The translations under genes were made by a program, and so were the position numbers. From contig CAVSDW010000013.1 in assembly GCA_963726665.1 (NCBI GenBank), positions 62,001 through 126,000 on the forward strand: a stretch of 64,000 bases of DNA, read 5' to 3'. Shown in pieces: positions 27,601 to 36,475 of the stretch. Positions within the stretch are counted from its first letter, which is position 1; each line of letters begins with the position of its first letter. The notes beneath the pieces are model-generated. The model was not told the origin of the DNA and ran no database searches. It was given only the letters and a program-made list of their open reading frames with translations. This stretch comes from RPQJ01 sp963726665 (lineage in GTDB: Bacteria > Pseudomonadota > Gammaproteobacteria > Steroidobacterales > Steroidobacteraceae).

Positions 27601-28542
27601 TCACAAGGCGCGCAGCTCCGCCGGCTTCACCACGAGGATGTCGCAGGGCAACCGGTCGAGAACGCGTTCGGCCGTGCTGCCGACGAACAGCTCCTGCAGC
27701 CGGCTGCGCGACACCGCGCCCATGACCAGCACATCGGCCGACAGGCTGCGTGCCAGCACCTGCAGCACGTCCGCCGCCTGACCCTGTTCCAGGTGGACGC
27801 GCCCCGGCGGGATTCCGTGAGCGGAAGCGAGATCCGCGAGCACCAACCCGAGACGCGCCCGCTCGCGCTCGATGACCTCGGCTGCACTCACGCCCGCCAC
27901 GAATGGCAGGGCGCCCGTCCCCGTCACCGCGGCCAGCAAGGCCGCCGGAAAGAACGCGTGCACGGCGTGCAGGTCGCCCGCGAGCAGCCCGGCCAGCACC
28001 GCTGCGTCGCGGAGGATCCGATGGTCCAGCTCCGCGGCCGGGTCGCCGACGTGGTCCGGGTCGACCGCAGCCAGGATGCGTGGCCGGGCCGGCCACTCGC
28101 GGGGCTTGGCCAGCAGGAGCGGCGCGGGACAGCTTCGGATCAAGTGCCAGTCCGTATTCGAGAGCAGGGTGCGGCGAATGGCGGAATGGTGGTGGGTGTC
28201 CTTGACGACGAGATCCGGCGACGACTCCTGCACTCGCCTCAGGATGCCGCGGTAGACCGGGTTGTCGAAGTGCACGTGCGTCTCGACCGGCACCCCCCCG
28301 GCGCGGATCCCGTCGGCAAGCGACTCGAGGAACTCCGTCCGCTCGTCGACGAAGTCCGCCCGCAGTTCGCGCAGCTTCTCGCTGTCGAAGAGCGGCCTGC
28401 CGGTCAGCGACGGGTCGAAGTCACAGACGAACAGCTCGAGGGTCGCGCCCGCCCGCTGTGCGAGGAACCGCGCCTTGTCCAGGGCCGGCTGCACGTCCGA
28501 AGTCGGGTCGATGATGGAAAGTATCCGGTCGAGGCGTCCCAT
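27601..28542 (-). CDS. uspE: Universal stress protein E (tandem UspA domains)
   Basis: A 313-residue protein made of two UspA domains, close in length to E. coli UspE (316). The N-terminal domain starts ILSIIDPTSDVQPALDKA and contains TDWHLIRSCPAPLLL; the second domain ends with the nucleotide-loop-like MGAVSRSRLQELFVGSTAERV and CDILVVKP. In E. coli uspE is next to fnr; here it is divergent from the cbb3 oxidase operon, again a low-oxygen setting. The start is the ATG at 28542 (MGRLDRIL); the longer open frame upstream lacks similarity. Confidence 0.9.
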   Translation of the reverse strand: MGRLDRILSIIDPTSDVQPALDKARFLAQRAGATLELFVCDFDPSLTGRPLFDSEKLRELRADFVDERTEFLESLADGIRAGGVPVETHVHFDNPVYRGILRRVQESSPDLVVKDTHHHSAIRRTLLSNTDWHLIRSCPAPLLLAKPREWPARPRILAAVDPDHVGDPAAELDHRILRDAAVLAGLLAGDLHAVHAFFPAALLAAVTGTGALPFVAGVSAAEVIERERARLGLVLADLASAHGIPPGRVHLEQGQAADVLQVLARSLSADVLVMGAVSRSRLQELFVGSTAERVLDRLPCDILVVKPAELRAL

Positions 28543-28774
28543 GGCCTGGCTCCAGAATCCGGCGCCCGCTGCGCCCATTGGCAATGTGCAACCGGACCTA
28601 GCAGTCCGCAATCAGGGTTTGAAGCTGCGGGATGTACTTACACCGCCGCAACGCCTGACGCAGCGGCGATGTGGGCCGCAAGGCTTGTGGCACGCAGGCC
28701 TGTCTCCGTAACATGCGACTCGATCCGCGCGCTGCGCTGGCGCGAGGCACAGGACTCCTACACTCGAGGCGAGC

Positions 28775-30193
28775 ATGAACACCGGCTCCTATTACAACGA
28801 CAAGGTGGTCCGGCAGTTCGCGATCATGACCGTGGTCTGGGGAATCGTCGGCATGCTGGTCGGCGTACTGATCGCGGCGCAACTGCTGTGGCCCGACCTT
28901 CTGCCCCCCGTCCCCTGGCTGGCCTACAGCCGGCTGCGTCCGTTGCACACCAACGCGGTGATCTTCGCCTTCGGCGGCAGTGCGCTGTTCGCGACCTCCT
29001 ACTACATCGTGCAGCGCACCTGCCACGTCCGGCTCTTCGCCGACAAGCTGGCCGCCTTCACGTTCTGGGGCTGGCAGCTGGTGATCCTGTGCGCGGCGAT
29101 CACGCTGCCGCTCGGCATCACGCAGGGCAAGGAATACGCCGAGCTGGAGTGGCCGATCGACCTGCTGATCACGGTCGTGTGGGTCGCCTACGCCGTGGTG
29201 TTCTTCGGCACGCTCGCGCTGCGCAAGGTCAAGCACATCTACGTGGCGAACTGGTTCTTCTCCGCGTACATCATCACGATCGCGGTGCTGCACATCACCA
29301 ACAACCTCGCCATCCCGGTGACGATGACCAAGTCCTACGGCATCTACTCGGGCGTGGTCGACGGGATGGTGCAGTGGTGGTACGGGCACAACGCGGTGGG
29401 ATTCTTCCTGACCGCGGCGTTCCTCGGCATGATGTATTACTTCATACCGAAGCAGGCCGGGCGGCCCGTGTACTCCTACCGCCTGTCGGTCGTGCACTTC
29501 TGGGCCCTGATCGCCATCTACATGTGGGCGGGCCCTCACCACCTGCACTACACGACGCTGCCCGACTGGGCGCAGTCGCTCGGCATGGTCTTCTCGCTGA
29601 TCCTGCTCGCGCCGTCCTGGGGCGGCATGATCAACGGCATCATGACCCTCTCCGGCGCGTGGCATAAGCTGCGCACCGACCCGATCCTCAAGTTCATGAT
29701 CGTGTCGCTGTCGTTCTACGGCATGTCCACGTTCGAAGGGCCGATGATGTCGATCAAGACGGTCAACGCCCTGTCGCACTACACGGACTGGACCATCGGC
29801 CACGTGCACTCCGGCGCGCTCGGCTGGGTGGCGATGATCTCGATCGGCACGATGTACGCGCTGATCCCGAAACTCTTCGGGCGCGAGCAGATGTACAGCG
29901 TCAAGGCGATCGACGTGCACTTCTGGATCACGACCATCGGCGTGGTGCTCTACATCACCTCGATGTGGATCGCCGGCGTGATGCAGGGCCTCATGTGGCG
30001 CGCCGTGAACGCAGACGGCACGCTCACCTACGCGTTCATCGAGTCCATCAAGTCGACGTACCCGTACTACGCGGTCCGCCTCGCCGGCGGCACGCTGGTG
30101 CTCTCGGGCATGTTCATCATGGCCTGGAACGTCTGGAAGACCGTCGCCGCCCGCACCAGCACCGCGGACACGCCGGTCGTGCAGCCGGCCTGA
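28775..30193 (+). CDS. ccoN: Cytochrome c oxidase cbb3-type, subunit I
   Basis: A 472-residue heme-copper oxidase catalytic subunit with about 12 membrane helices. Metal-ligand histidines are seen in LRPLHTNAVIF, WWYGHNAVGFF, GPHHLHYTTLP and WTIGHVHSGALGW. It reduces oxygen to water at low oxygen tension with heme b and the b3-CuB centre. It opens a nine-gene cluster in the order ccoN-O-Q-P, a small membrane gene, ccoG-H-I-S. A GAGGCGAG ribosome-binding site precedes the ATG. No classical FNR box (TTGAT-N4-ATCAA) is visible in the 232 bases upstream. Confidence 0.95.
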   Translation: MNTGSYYNDKVVRQFAIMTVVWGIVGMLVGVLIAAQLLWPDLLPPVPWLAYSRLRPLHTNAVIFAFGGSALFATSYYIVQRTCHVRLFADKLAAFTFWGWQLVILCAAITLPLGITQGKEYAELEWPIDLLITVVWVAYAVVFFGTLALRKVKHIYVANWFFSAYIITIAVLHITNNLAIPVTMTKSYGIYSGVVDGMVQWWYGHNAVGFFLTAAFLGMMYYFIPKQAGRPVYSYRLSVVHFWALIAIYMWAGPHHLHYTTLPDWAQSLGMVFSLILLAPSWGGMINGIMTLSGAWHKLRTDPILKFMIVSLSFYGMSTFEGPMMSIKTVNALSHYTDWTIGHVHSGALGWVAMISIGTMYALIPKLFGREQMYSVKAIDVHFWITTIGVVLYITSMWIAGVMQGLMWRAVNADGTLTYAFIESIKSTYPYYAVRLAGGTLVLSGMFIMAWNVWKTVAARTSTADTPVVQPA

Positions 30194-30203
30194 GGAAGCA
30201 CGC

Positions 30204-30812
30204 ATGAACCACGAAACGATCGAAAAGAAAATCGGCCTGATGGGCGTCCTGATCGCGGTTGCGATCAGCTTCGGCGGGCTGGCGGAAATCGTGCCCCTCT
30301 ACTTCCAGGGCGTGAGCAACCAGCCGGCGCCGGGCATCAAGCCCTACGAGGCGCTCAGGCTCGCCGGCCGCGACGTCTATATCCGCGAGGGCTGCTACAA
30401 CTGCCACTCGCAGATGATCCGTCCGTTCCGCTCCGAAACCGAGCGCTACGGGCCGTACTCGCTCGCAGGCGAGTCCGTGTACGACCACCCGTTCCAGTTC
30501 GGTTCGAAGCGCACGGGGCCGGATCTCGCGCGCGTCGGCGGCCGCTACTCGGACGACTGGCACCGCGTCCACCTGCTGAACCCGCGCGACGTCGTGCCCG
30601 AATCGAACATGCCCAGGTACCCGTGGCTCGAGAAAGGAGCGGTGGACGGTGACCTGGTCGCGAAGAAGATGCGCGTCCTGCGCATGGAAGGCGTGCCCTA
30701 CACCGACGCCGACATCGCCGGCGCCGCGGCCGCCGTATCGGGCAAGACGGAACTCGACGCGCTCATCGCCTACCTGCAGGGCCTCGGCATCAATGCCAGG
30801 CCGGGTGGCTGA
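30204..30812 (+). CDS. ccoO: Cytochrome c oxidase cbb3-type, subunit II
   Basis: A 202-residue membrane-anchored monoheme cytochrome c. One N-terminal helix (about residues 10-34) is followed by the heme motif GCYNCHSQ (Cys64, Cys67, His68) and the family block FGSKRTGPDLARVGGRYSD. The methionine ligand is probably in ESNMPRYPW. It passes electrons from CcoP to CcoN. It begins ten bases after ccoN. Confidence 0.95.
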   Translation: MNHETIEKKIGLMGVLIAVAISFGGLAEIVPLYFQGVSNQPAPGIKPYEALRLAGRDVYIREGCYNCHSQMIRPFRSETERYGPYSLAGESVYDHPFQFGSKRTGPDLARVGGRYSDDWHRVHLLNPRDVVPESNMPRYPWLEKGAVDGDLVAKKMRVLRMEGVPYTDADIAGAAAAVSGKTELDALIAYLQGLGINARPGG

Positions 30813-30815
30813 GGC

Positions 30816-30986
30816 ATGAGCATCGGCACCGTTCGCGGCCTGATGACACTCGCGATGATGCTTGCGTTCGTCGCGATCGTCATCTGGGCGTACAGCAAGC
30901 GCCGCAAGGCGGAGTTCGACGAGATGGCTGAACTGCCATTCCACGAATATCCGCCCGGAAAGGACCAAGGGAGCAAGACCCCATGA
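30816..30986 (+). CDS. ccoQ: Cytochrome c oxidase cbb3-type, subunit IV
   Basis: A 56-residue single-helix protein. The ATG at 30816 opens MSIGTVRGLMTLAMM; residues 8-25 are hydrophobic, followed by the CcoQ-type WAYSKRRKAEFDE motif. CcoQ stabilises the assembled oxidase. It is three bases after ccoO, and its stop overlaps the ccoP start (ATGA). Confidence 0.85.
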   Translation: MSIGTVRGLMTLAMMLAFVAIVIWAYSKRRKAEFDEMAELPFHEYPPGKDQGSKTP

Positions 30987-31885
30987 CTAGCGGTTGGAGC
31001 CTGTTCATCGTCCTCGTGACGCTCTTCAACATCCTCGGCTGTCTGTGGCTGCTGAGGTGGACGTCCAGACCCAAGGCGGCCGGCGAGAAAATCGGCGGCG
31101 GCGCCGACACCGGCCACGTGTGGGACAAGGACCTTCGCGAGTACAATAACCCGCTGCCCCGCTGGTGGCTGTGGTTGTTCTACATCACCGTCGCCTTCGG
31201 CCTCGTGTACCTCGTCCTGTACCCTGGACTCGGCACGTTCAAGGGCATCAAGGGCTGGAGCCAGGCCGGCCAGTACGACCAGGAGAAGGCGACCGCGGAG
31301 GCGAAGGCAGCAGCCTACCTCGCGCCGTTTGCGGCCATGACCGTGCCGCAGCTCGCGAACGACCCCAAGGCGATGGCCACGGCGCGGAACCTGTTCCAGG
31401 TCAACTGCGCCCAGTGCCACGGATCCGACGGCGGTGGCGCGAAGGGATTCCCGAACCTGACGGACGGCAACTGGCAGTGGGGCGGCGACCCCGACACGGT
31501 CGTGCAGACGATCATGGCCGGGCGCATGGCGGTGATGCCTCCCTGGGGCCCGGTGCTCGGCGCACAGGGCGTCGACCAGGTCGTGGCCTATGTGCAGCAG
31601 CTCTCCGGCCAGCAGGCGGACGCCTCGCTCGCAGGCGCGGGCAAGACGATCTTCGAAACCAATTGCGCGGCCTGCCACGGCATCGACGGCAAGGGCAACC
31701 CGATGCTCGGCTCCCCCAACCTCACCGACGACATCTGGCTGTACGGCAGCGATTCCGCGACGCTGCACGCGACCGTGACCAACGGGCGCAACGGCCAGAT
31801 GCCGGCATTCGCCGAACGCCTCGGCCCCGAACGCGTTCGACTGCTAGCGGCCTACGCCACCCACCTCGCCGGGACCGGCACGTGA
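30983..31885 (+). CDS. ccoP: Cytochrome c oxidase cbb3-type, subunit III (diheme)
   Basis: A 300-residue diheme cytochrome c. Two N-terminal helices surround the family motif DKDLREYNNPLPRWW, and there are two heme sites, CAQCH (residues 142-146) and CAACH (228-232). It is the electron entry point of the oxidase. The two-helix N-terminus is the long gammaproteobacterial form. The start overlaps the ccoQ stop. Confidence 0.95.
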   Translation: MTSGWSLFIVLVTLFNILGCLWLLRWTSRPKAAGEKIGGGADTGHVWDKDLREYNNPLPRWWLWLFYITVAFGLVYLVLYPGLGTFKGIKGWSQAGQYDQEKATAEAKAAAYLAPFAAMTVPQLANDPKAMATARNLFQVNCAQCHGSDGGGAKGFPNLTDGNWQWGGDPDTVVQTIMAGRMAVMPPWGPVLGAQGVDQVVAYVQQLSGQQADASLAGAGKTIFETNCAACHGIDGKGNPMLGSPNLTDDIWLYGSDSATLHATVTNGRNGQMPAFAERLGPERVRLLAAYATHLAGTGT

Positions 31886-31896
31886 GCTGACGCGCG

Positions 31897-32226
31897 ATGT
31901 TCGGGTCTCATCGACCGGAATATTCGGGCAAGCTGCGATGGCCACGCCTCGGACAGGACGTGGCCATCGTGCTGTGGCCCTCGTTCCTGGCCGCCTCGGT
32001 CGCGACCATGATCTGCTTCGCGTTCCTGGATCCGCTGCTCATCGGCAACGACGACTATCCGCCGCCGGCCTTCTCGTCGCGGATGTCGGGCTACGCGGTC
32101 GGCTTCTTCTTCTACTGGCTGGTCGCCTCGCTCTCGAGCCTGCTCACCCTTTACCTCGTGCGCACGGCGCACCCCGAAGAACCCGGCAAGGACCAGGCTG
32201 ACGAAGGGGACCGGAGCAGCCCATGA
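31897..32226 (+). CDS. Small membrane protein within the cco cluster
   Basis: A 109-residue protein with two hydrophobic helices, around residues 22-50 (IVLWPSFLAASVATMICFAFLDP without the flanks) and 66-90. The C-terminal tail is charged (HPEEPGKDQADEGDR). I do not recognise a named family. Its position between ccoP and ccoG and its four-base overlap with the ccoG start (ATGA) imply a role in cbb3 oxidase assembly or stability. It is not CcoH or CcoS, which are both present further on. Confidence 0.65.
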   Translation: MFGSHRPEYSGKLRWPRLGQDVAIVLWPSFLAASVATMICFAFLDPLLIGNDDYPPPAFSSRMSGYAVGFFFYWLVASLSSLLTLYLVRTAHPEEPGKDQADEGDRSSP

Positions 32227-33605
32227 CCGGTCCCGAGCTCCAGGCCGACGGCGGGTTGTACGAGGCTCGCCGGAAGATCTATCCGCGCGAAATCGACGGG
32301 CGCTTCCAGCACCTGCGCACGGCCGCGGCGTGGGTCCTGCTCGGCATCTTCTACGCGATCCCGTGGCTGCGCTGGAACGGGCGGCAGGCCGTGCTCTTCG
32401 ACCTCCCGGCCCGCCAGTTCCACCTCTTCGGCCTCACGCTCTGGCCGCAGGATTTCTATTACCTCACCTGGCTGCTGGTGATCGCGGCGCTCTCGCTCTT
32501 CTTCTTCACGGCGCTCGCGGGGCGGCTGTTCTGCGGCTACGCCTGTCCCCAGACCGTCTGGACCGAGACGTTCCTCTGGATGGAGCGCTTCGTCGAGGGA
32601 AGCCGCGCGCAGCAGATGAAGCTCGCCAAGGCGCCGTGGAGCGGCGAGAAGCTGCTCCGCAAGGCCGCCAAGCAGTTCCTCTGGATCACGTTCTCGCTGT
32701 GGACCGGGTTCACGTTCGTCGGCTACTTCACGCCGATCGGCGAGCTCGCCGGATCCGTCGCGCACCTCGGCACGGGCCCGTGGGAGACGTTCTGGGTGCT
32801 GTTCTACGGCGGCGCCACGTACGTGAACGCGGGCTTCATGCGCGAGCAGGTCTGCAAGTACATGTGCCCCTATGCGCGCTTCCAGAGCGCGATGTTCGAC
32901 CGCGACACGCTGATCATCACCTACGATGAAAAGCGCGGCGAGCCACGTGGCGCGCGCAAGAAGAACGTCGATTACAAGGCGAAGGGCCTCGGCGACTGCG
33001 TGGACTGCACGCTATGCGTGCAGGTCTGCCCGACCGGCATCGACATCCGCCAGGGCCTGCAGTACGAGTGCATCGCCTGCGCCGCGTGCATCGACGCCTG
33101 CGACGAGGTGATGGACAAGGTCGGCTACCCGCGCGGGCTCATCCGCTACGACACGCAGCACGGTCTCGAGGGCAAGCGCAAGCGCGTGCTGCGGCCGCGC
33201 ACCATCGTCTATGCCACGCTGCTGGCACTGCTCGTGACCGGCTTCGGCTATTCGATCACCCACCGCAACCTGGTCGGCGTCGACGTGCTTCGCGACCGCA
33301 ATGCGCTCTACCGCGAACGCCCCGACGGCAGCATCGAGAACGTCTACAACGTGAAGGTCCTGAACAAGGACGCCAGGGCGCACGAGTTCGTGATCACCGC
33401 CTCCGGCGTCCCCGGGATCGTGGCCAGTTACGGCAGCAGCACGGTCTGGGCCGGTCCGGGCCAGGTGCAGGGCGTCCCGGTGCGCATCCGCATACCCGAA
33501 GACACGCTCGAGGGCGGGGCAGATATCCAGGTCTCGATCCAGGCGACCGACGCCCCCGAGCTTCGCGCGACCGGCAAGGCGCGTTTCCTCGCGCCGAGCG
33601 ACTGA
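32223..33605 (+). CDS. ccoG: Cytochrome c oxidase accessory ferredoxin-like protein
   Basis: A 460-residue membrane protein with several helices and ferredoxin-like [4Fe-4S] motifs: CGYACPQTVW, CKYMCPYARF, CVDCTLCVQVCPTGIDI and CIACAACIDACDEV. A C-terminal Ig-like domain (about residues 345-460) follows the last helix. CcoG reduces copper for delivery to the CuB site during cbb3 assembly. It overlaps the preceding small membrane gene by four bases. Confidence 0.93.
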   Translation: MTGPELQADGGLYEARRKIYPREIDGRFQHLRTAAAWVLLGIFYAIPWLRWNGRQAVLFDLPARQFHLFGLTLWPQDFYYLTWLLVIAALSLFFFTALAGRLFCGYACPQTVWTETFLWMERFVEGSRAQQMKLAKAPWSGEKLLRKAAKQFLWITFSLWTGFTFVGYFTPIGELAGSVAHLGTGPWETFWVLFYGGATYVNAGFMREQVCKYMCPYARFQSAMFDRDTLIITYDEKRGEPRGARKKNVDYKAKGLGDCVDCTLCVQVCPTGIDIRQGLQYECIACAACIDACDEVMDKVGYPRGLIRYDTQHGLEGKRKRVLRPRTIVYATLLALLVTGFGYSITHRNLVGVDVLRDRNALYRERPDGSIENVYNVKVLNKDARAHEFVITASGVPGIVASYGSSTVWAGPGQVQGVPVRIRIPEDTLEGGADIQVSIQATDAPELRATGKARFLAPSD

Positions 33606-33617
33606 TAACCTAGGCAT

Positions 33618-33818
33618 ATGCGCACCCCCACGCCCCGACCCTGGTACCGACAACTCTGGCCCTGGCTGCTGATCCTGCCGCCGGCGCTCTCCGTGGTCGG
33701 CGGCGCCGTGACGTATTACCTCGCGGTGACCCGGCCCGACGTGCTCGTGAGCCAGGACTGCGTGCAGGACGGCGCCACCATGAAGTGCGGTGAGACCGAC
33801 TCCGACCGGGCACCATGA
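33618..33818 (+). CDS. ccoH: Short FixH/CcoH-type assembly protein
   Basis: A 66-residue protein beginning PWYRQLWPWLLILPPA, the typical start of FixH/CcoH, with one helix (about residues 12-35) and then YYLAVTRPDVLV. Usual FixH proteins have a further periplasmic domain and reach about 150-180 residues; here only the anchor and a short tail with a cysteine pair (DCVQDGATMKC) remain. Position between ccoG and ccoI supports the assignment. The stop overlaps the ccoI start by four bases, so the short form is not a frameshift artefact. Confidence 0.7.
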   Translation: MRTPTPRPWYRQLWPWLLILPPALSVVGGAVTYYLAVTRPDVLVSQDCVQDGATMKCGETDSDRAP

Positions 33819-36274
33819 CCCCTGCGGGTCCGGCCTGTTTTCACTGCAGCGAGCCGATTCCCGCTGGGTTCGTCCTGCGCGCCCGGATCGACGGGCGTGA
33901 CGAACCCGTCTGTTGCCACGGTTGCCGCGCGGTCGCCGAATTCATCGCAGGCGCCGGGCTCGGCGACTACTACCGCTATCGCGATTCCGCCGCTGCACGC
34001 GCCGACGAGGCGCCGCGGCCTGACCGGTGGTCGGCCTATGACCGCCCCGAGCTCGTGGAGCGCCTGACCGCTGCCGAGCCCGGGGGCGCGCGGTCGATGA
34101 CGGTGCTGCTCGAGGGCCTGCGCTGTTCGGCCTGCAGCTGGCTCGCCGACAAGGCCTTACGCCAGCAGCGTGGCCTGCTCGAGGTGAGCGTCAACCCGGC
34201 GACGGCCCGCGCGCGACTCACCTGGGATCCCGCCGTAGCGCGCCTCGGTGACCTGCTGCGCGTGCTCGAGCACGTCGGCCTGCGTCCTCATCCCCTGGCC
34301 GGAGACGCGGCCGGCCAGCTCGCCATCCTCGAGCGCCGCACGGCGCTCAAGCGGCTCGCGGTCGCGGGCTTCGGCATGATGCAGGTGATGATGTTTGCCG
34401 TGCCGCTGTACATCGGGAAGTCGTCGGGCATGGACCCGGGCATCCGCGAGCTGCTGCGGCTGGTGAGCATGCTGGTCTCGGTGCCGGTCGCGCTCTACGC
34501 GGGCTGGCCCTTCTACCAGGGCGCCTGGCAGGCACTGCGCTCGCGCGGCATCAGCATGGACGTGCCCGTGAGCATCGGCATCGTGCTCGCCTTCGTCGCG
34601 AGCGTGTGGAACGCGCTGCGCGGGCACGGCGAAGTCTATTTCGACTCGGTGACCATGTTCGTGTTCTTTCTCGCGCTCGGCCGCTACGTGGAGATGATCG
34701 CCCGCCACCGATCCGGAAGCGTGGCCGATGCGCTCGCGCGACTCGCCCCGGTCACCGCGCGGCGACTGCGCGAGGGCGTGGTCGAAGACGTGCAGTCCGC
34801 CGAACTCGAGCCCGGCGACGAGATCATCGTGCGCACCGGCGAAGTGCTGGCCGCCGACGGGATCGTCGCCGAGGGCACCGGGCGCGTGGATGAGTCCATG
34901 CTGACCGGCGAGTCCACGGCCGTCGCGAAGGACGCCGGCGCGCGCGTGCACGCCGGCACGCAGAATCTCGGCGCGCCGCTGCGCGTACGCGTCTCGGCGG
35001 TCGCGGACCGGACCGTGCTCGCGGGCATCGTCGCGTTGCTCGAGCGCGCGCAGGCCGAACGCCCCCGCCTCGCGCGCGCCGCCGACCGCGCGGCGGCGTG
35101 GTTCCTCGGTCGCATCCTGATTGGCGCCGCCGTCGTTTTTGCGGCCTGGTGGTTCGTGGACCCGTCGCGCGCGTTTTCCGCGACACTCGCGGTGCTGGTC
35201 GTGACCTGTCCCTGTGCGCTGTCGCTCGCGATGCCCGCCGCCATTGCCGCGGCCACCTCCAGCCTCGCGCGTCGCGGCGTGCTGGTGGCCCACTCCGACG
35301 CGCTCGAGACATTGGCGAAGGCGGACCACGTGCTGTGGGACAAGACCGGGACGCTCACCCGTGGCCTGATCCGGATCGAGGAGATCCGCCCGCTCACGGG
35401 TCTCACCGGGCCCGAGTGCCTCGAGCTCGCGGCCGCGCTGGAGCGCATGTCCGAGCACCCGATCGCGCGCGCCTTCATCGAACCGGGCGCAGCGACTGCG
35501 GACGCGACCGAGGTCGAAGTCCATGCCGGGCTCGGCGTCGAGGGAACGGTCCGCGGCCAGAGGCTGCGTGTCGGCCGCCCCGCGTTCGCAGGGGGGCTCG
35601 CGCCCGCGCAGGCGGCAGGCCACGGGTTCGACGGCGAGAGCTGGGTCTGCCTCGGCGACTCGAACGGACTCGTCGCCGCCTTCCGGCTGACCGACCAGCT
35701 GCGGGCCGAAGCCGTCGAGTGCGTTGCGGATCTCCGACGGCTCGGTCTCGATTCGGAGATCGTGAGCGGTGACGACGAGACTGCCGTCGCGCGCATCGCG
35801 GCGCTGGGAGGCATCGAGCGGCACACCGCGCGGCTCGAGCCGGAAGGGAAGCTCGAGCGCGTCAAGGTACTGCAGTCGGCCGGCGCAGTGGTCGTCGCGG
35901 TCGGCGACGGGATCAACGACGCGCCGTTGCTGCGCGGCGCGGATGTCGCCATCGCCATGGGACGCGGCTCGGCACTCGCGCAGACGAGCGCCGACCTGAT
36001 CCTCGTGCGCGACTCGCTGGAGGAGATTCCGCACGCGGTTCGCATCGCACGACGCACGCAACGCGTGGTCCGGCAGAACCTCGCCTGGGCGATTGCATAC
36101 AACCTCGCTGCGCTGCCGCTCGCCGCATTCGGGCTCGTCCCGCCCTGGCTCGCGGCGATCGGGATGTCGCTGAGTTCCGTCGCAGTGGTGCTGAATGCGA
36201 TGCGCCTGTCACGCGACCCGGAACGAGGCCGGGGCCCGGGCTGGGCGCTGCGCTCGCCGGCCGAGGCGACCTGA
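33815..36274 (+). CDS. ccoI: Copper-exporting P1B-type ATPase for cbb3 oxidase
   Basis: An 819-residue P1B-type ATPase that moves copper for cbb3 oxidase assembly. It has a cysteine-rich N-terminal domain (CFHC at 8-11, CCHGC at 33-37), a heavy-metal domain with CSAC (104-107), the actuator motif TGES, the membrane metal site CPCAL, the phosphorylated aspartate in DKTGTLTRG, an HP motif (EHPIARAF) and GDGINDAPLL. These features define the CopA2/FixI group. It is translationally coupled to the short ccoH. Confidence 0.93.
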   Translation: MTPAGPACFHCSEPIPAGFVLRARIDGRDEPVCCHGCRAVAEFIAGAGLGDYYRYRDSAAARADEAPRPDRWSAYDRPELVERLTAAEPGGARSMTVLLEGLRCSACSWLADKALRQQRGLLEVSVNPATARARLTWDPAVARLGDLLRVLEHVGLRPHPLAGDAAGQLAILERRTALKRLAVAGFGMMQVMMFAVPLYIGKSSGMDPGIRELLRLVSMLVSVPVALYAGWPFYQGAWQALRSRGISMDVPVSIGIVLAFVASVWNALRGHGEVYFDSVTMFVFFLALGRYVEMIARHRSGSVADALARLAPVTARRLREGVVEDVQSAELEPGDEIIVRTGEVLAADGIVAEGTGRVDESMLTGESTAVAKDAGARVHAGTQNLGAPLRVRVSAVADRTVLAGIVALLERAQAERPRLARAADRAAAWFLGRILIGAAVVFAAWWFVDPSRAFSATLAVLVVTCPCALSLAMPAAIAAATSSLARRGVLVAHSDALETLAKADHVLWDKTGTLTRGLIRIEEIRPLTGLTGPECLELAAALERMSEHPIARAFIEPGAATADATEVEVHAGLGVEGTVRGQRLRVGRPAFAGGLAPAQAAGHGFDGESWVCLGDSNGLVAAFRLTDQLRAEAVECVADLRRLGLDSEIVSGDDETAVARIAALGGIERHTARLEPEGKLERVKVLQSAGAVVVAVGDGINDAPLLRGADVAIAMGRGSALAQTSADLILVRDSLEEIPHAVRIARRTQRVVRQNLAWAIAYNLAALPLAAFGLVPPWLAAIGMSLSSVAVVLNAMRLSRDPERGRGPGWALRSPAEAT

Positions 36275-36275
36275 C

Positions 36276-36473
36276 GTGGGCATCGTCTACGTTCTCATTC
36301 CGCTCGGGCTGGTGCTGGTCGGCATCGGCCTCTGGGCGTTCTTCTGGGCGGTGGGCAGCGGACAGTTCGACGACCTCGACAGCCCCGGCTGGTCGGTGCT
36401 GTCGGACGACGGCGGCGCGAAACAGGAGCGCCTCCCCGGACCGCCTGAACCGGAAGCTGAAAAACGGGAGTGA
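36276..36473 (+). CDS. ccoS: cbb3-type oxidase assembly protein
   Basis: A 65-residue single-helix protein that starts with GTG one base after the ccoI stop. The family motif WAFFWAVGSGQFDDLDSPGW is intact, followed by a charged tail. CcoS is needed for cofactor insertion into the oxidase. No ATG is available near this position, so GTG is chosen. Confidence 0.88.
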   Translation: MGIVYVLIPLGLVLVGIGLWAFFWAVGSGQFDDLDSPGWSVLSDDGGAKQERLPGPPEPEAEKRE

Positions 36474-36475
36474 AC

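Noticed and set aside
24750..27725. Open frame of 991 codons on the plus strand
   Set aside because: It is antisense to the TetR and GGDEF-EAL genes; composition is Arg/His/Asp-rich without any domain, the usual result of GC-rich codon bias.
28543..28774. FNR/Anr box upstream of ccoN
   Set aside because: I looked for TTGAT-N4-ATCAA on both strands and found only a loose ATCAGGGTTTGA, which does not keep the spacing or half-sites.
28598..30205. Open frame of 535 codons opposite ccoN
   Set aside because: ccoN is unmistakable on the other strand, and the antisense product is charged and featureless.
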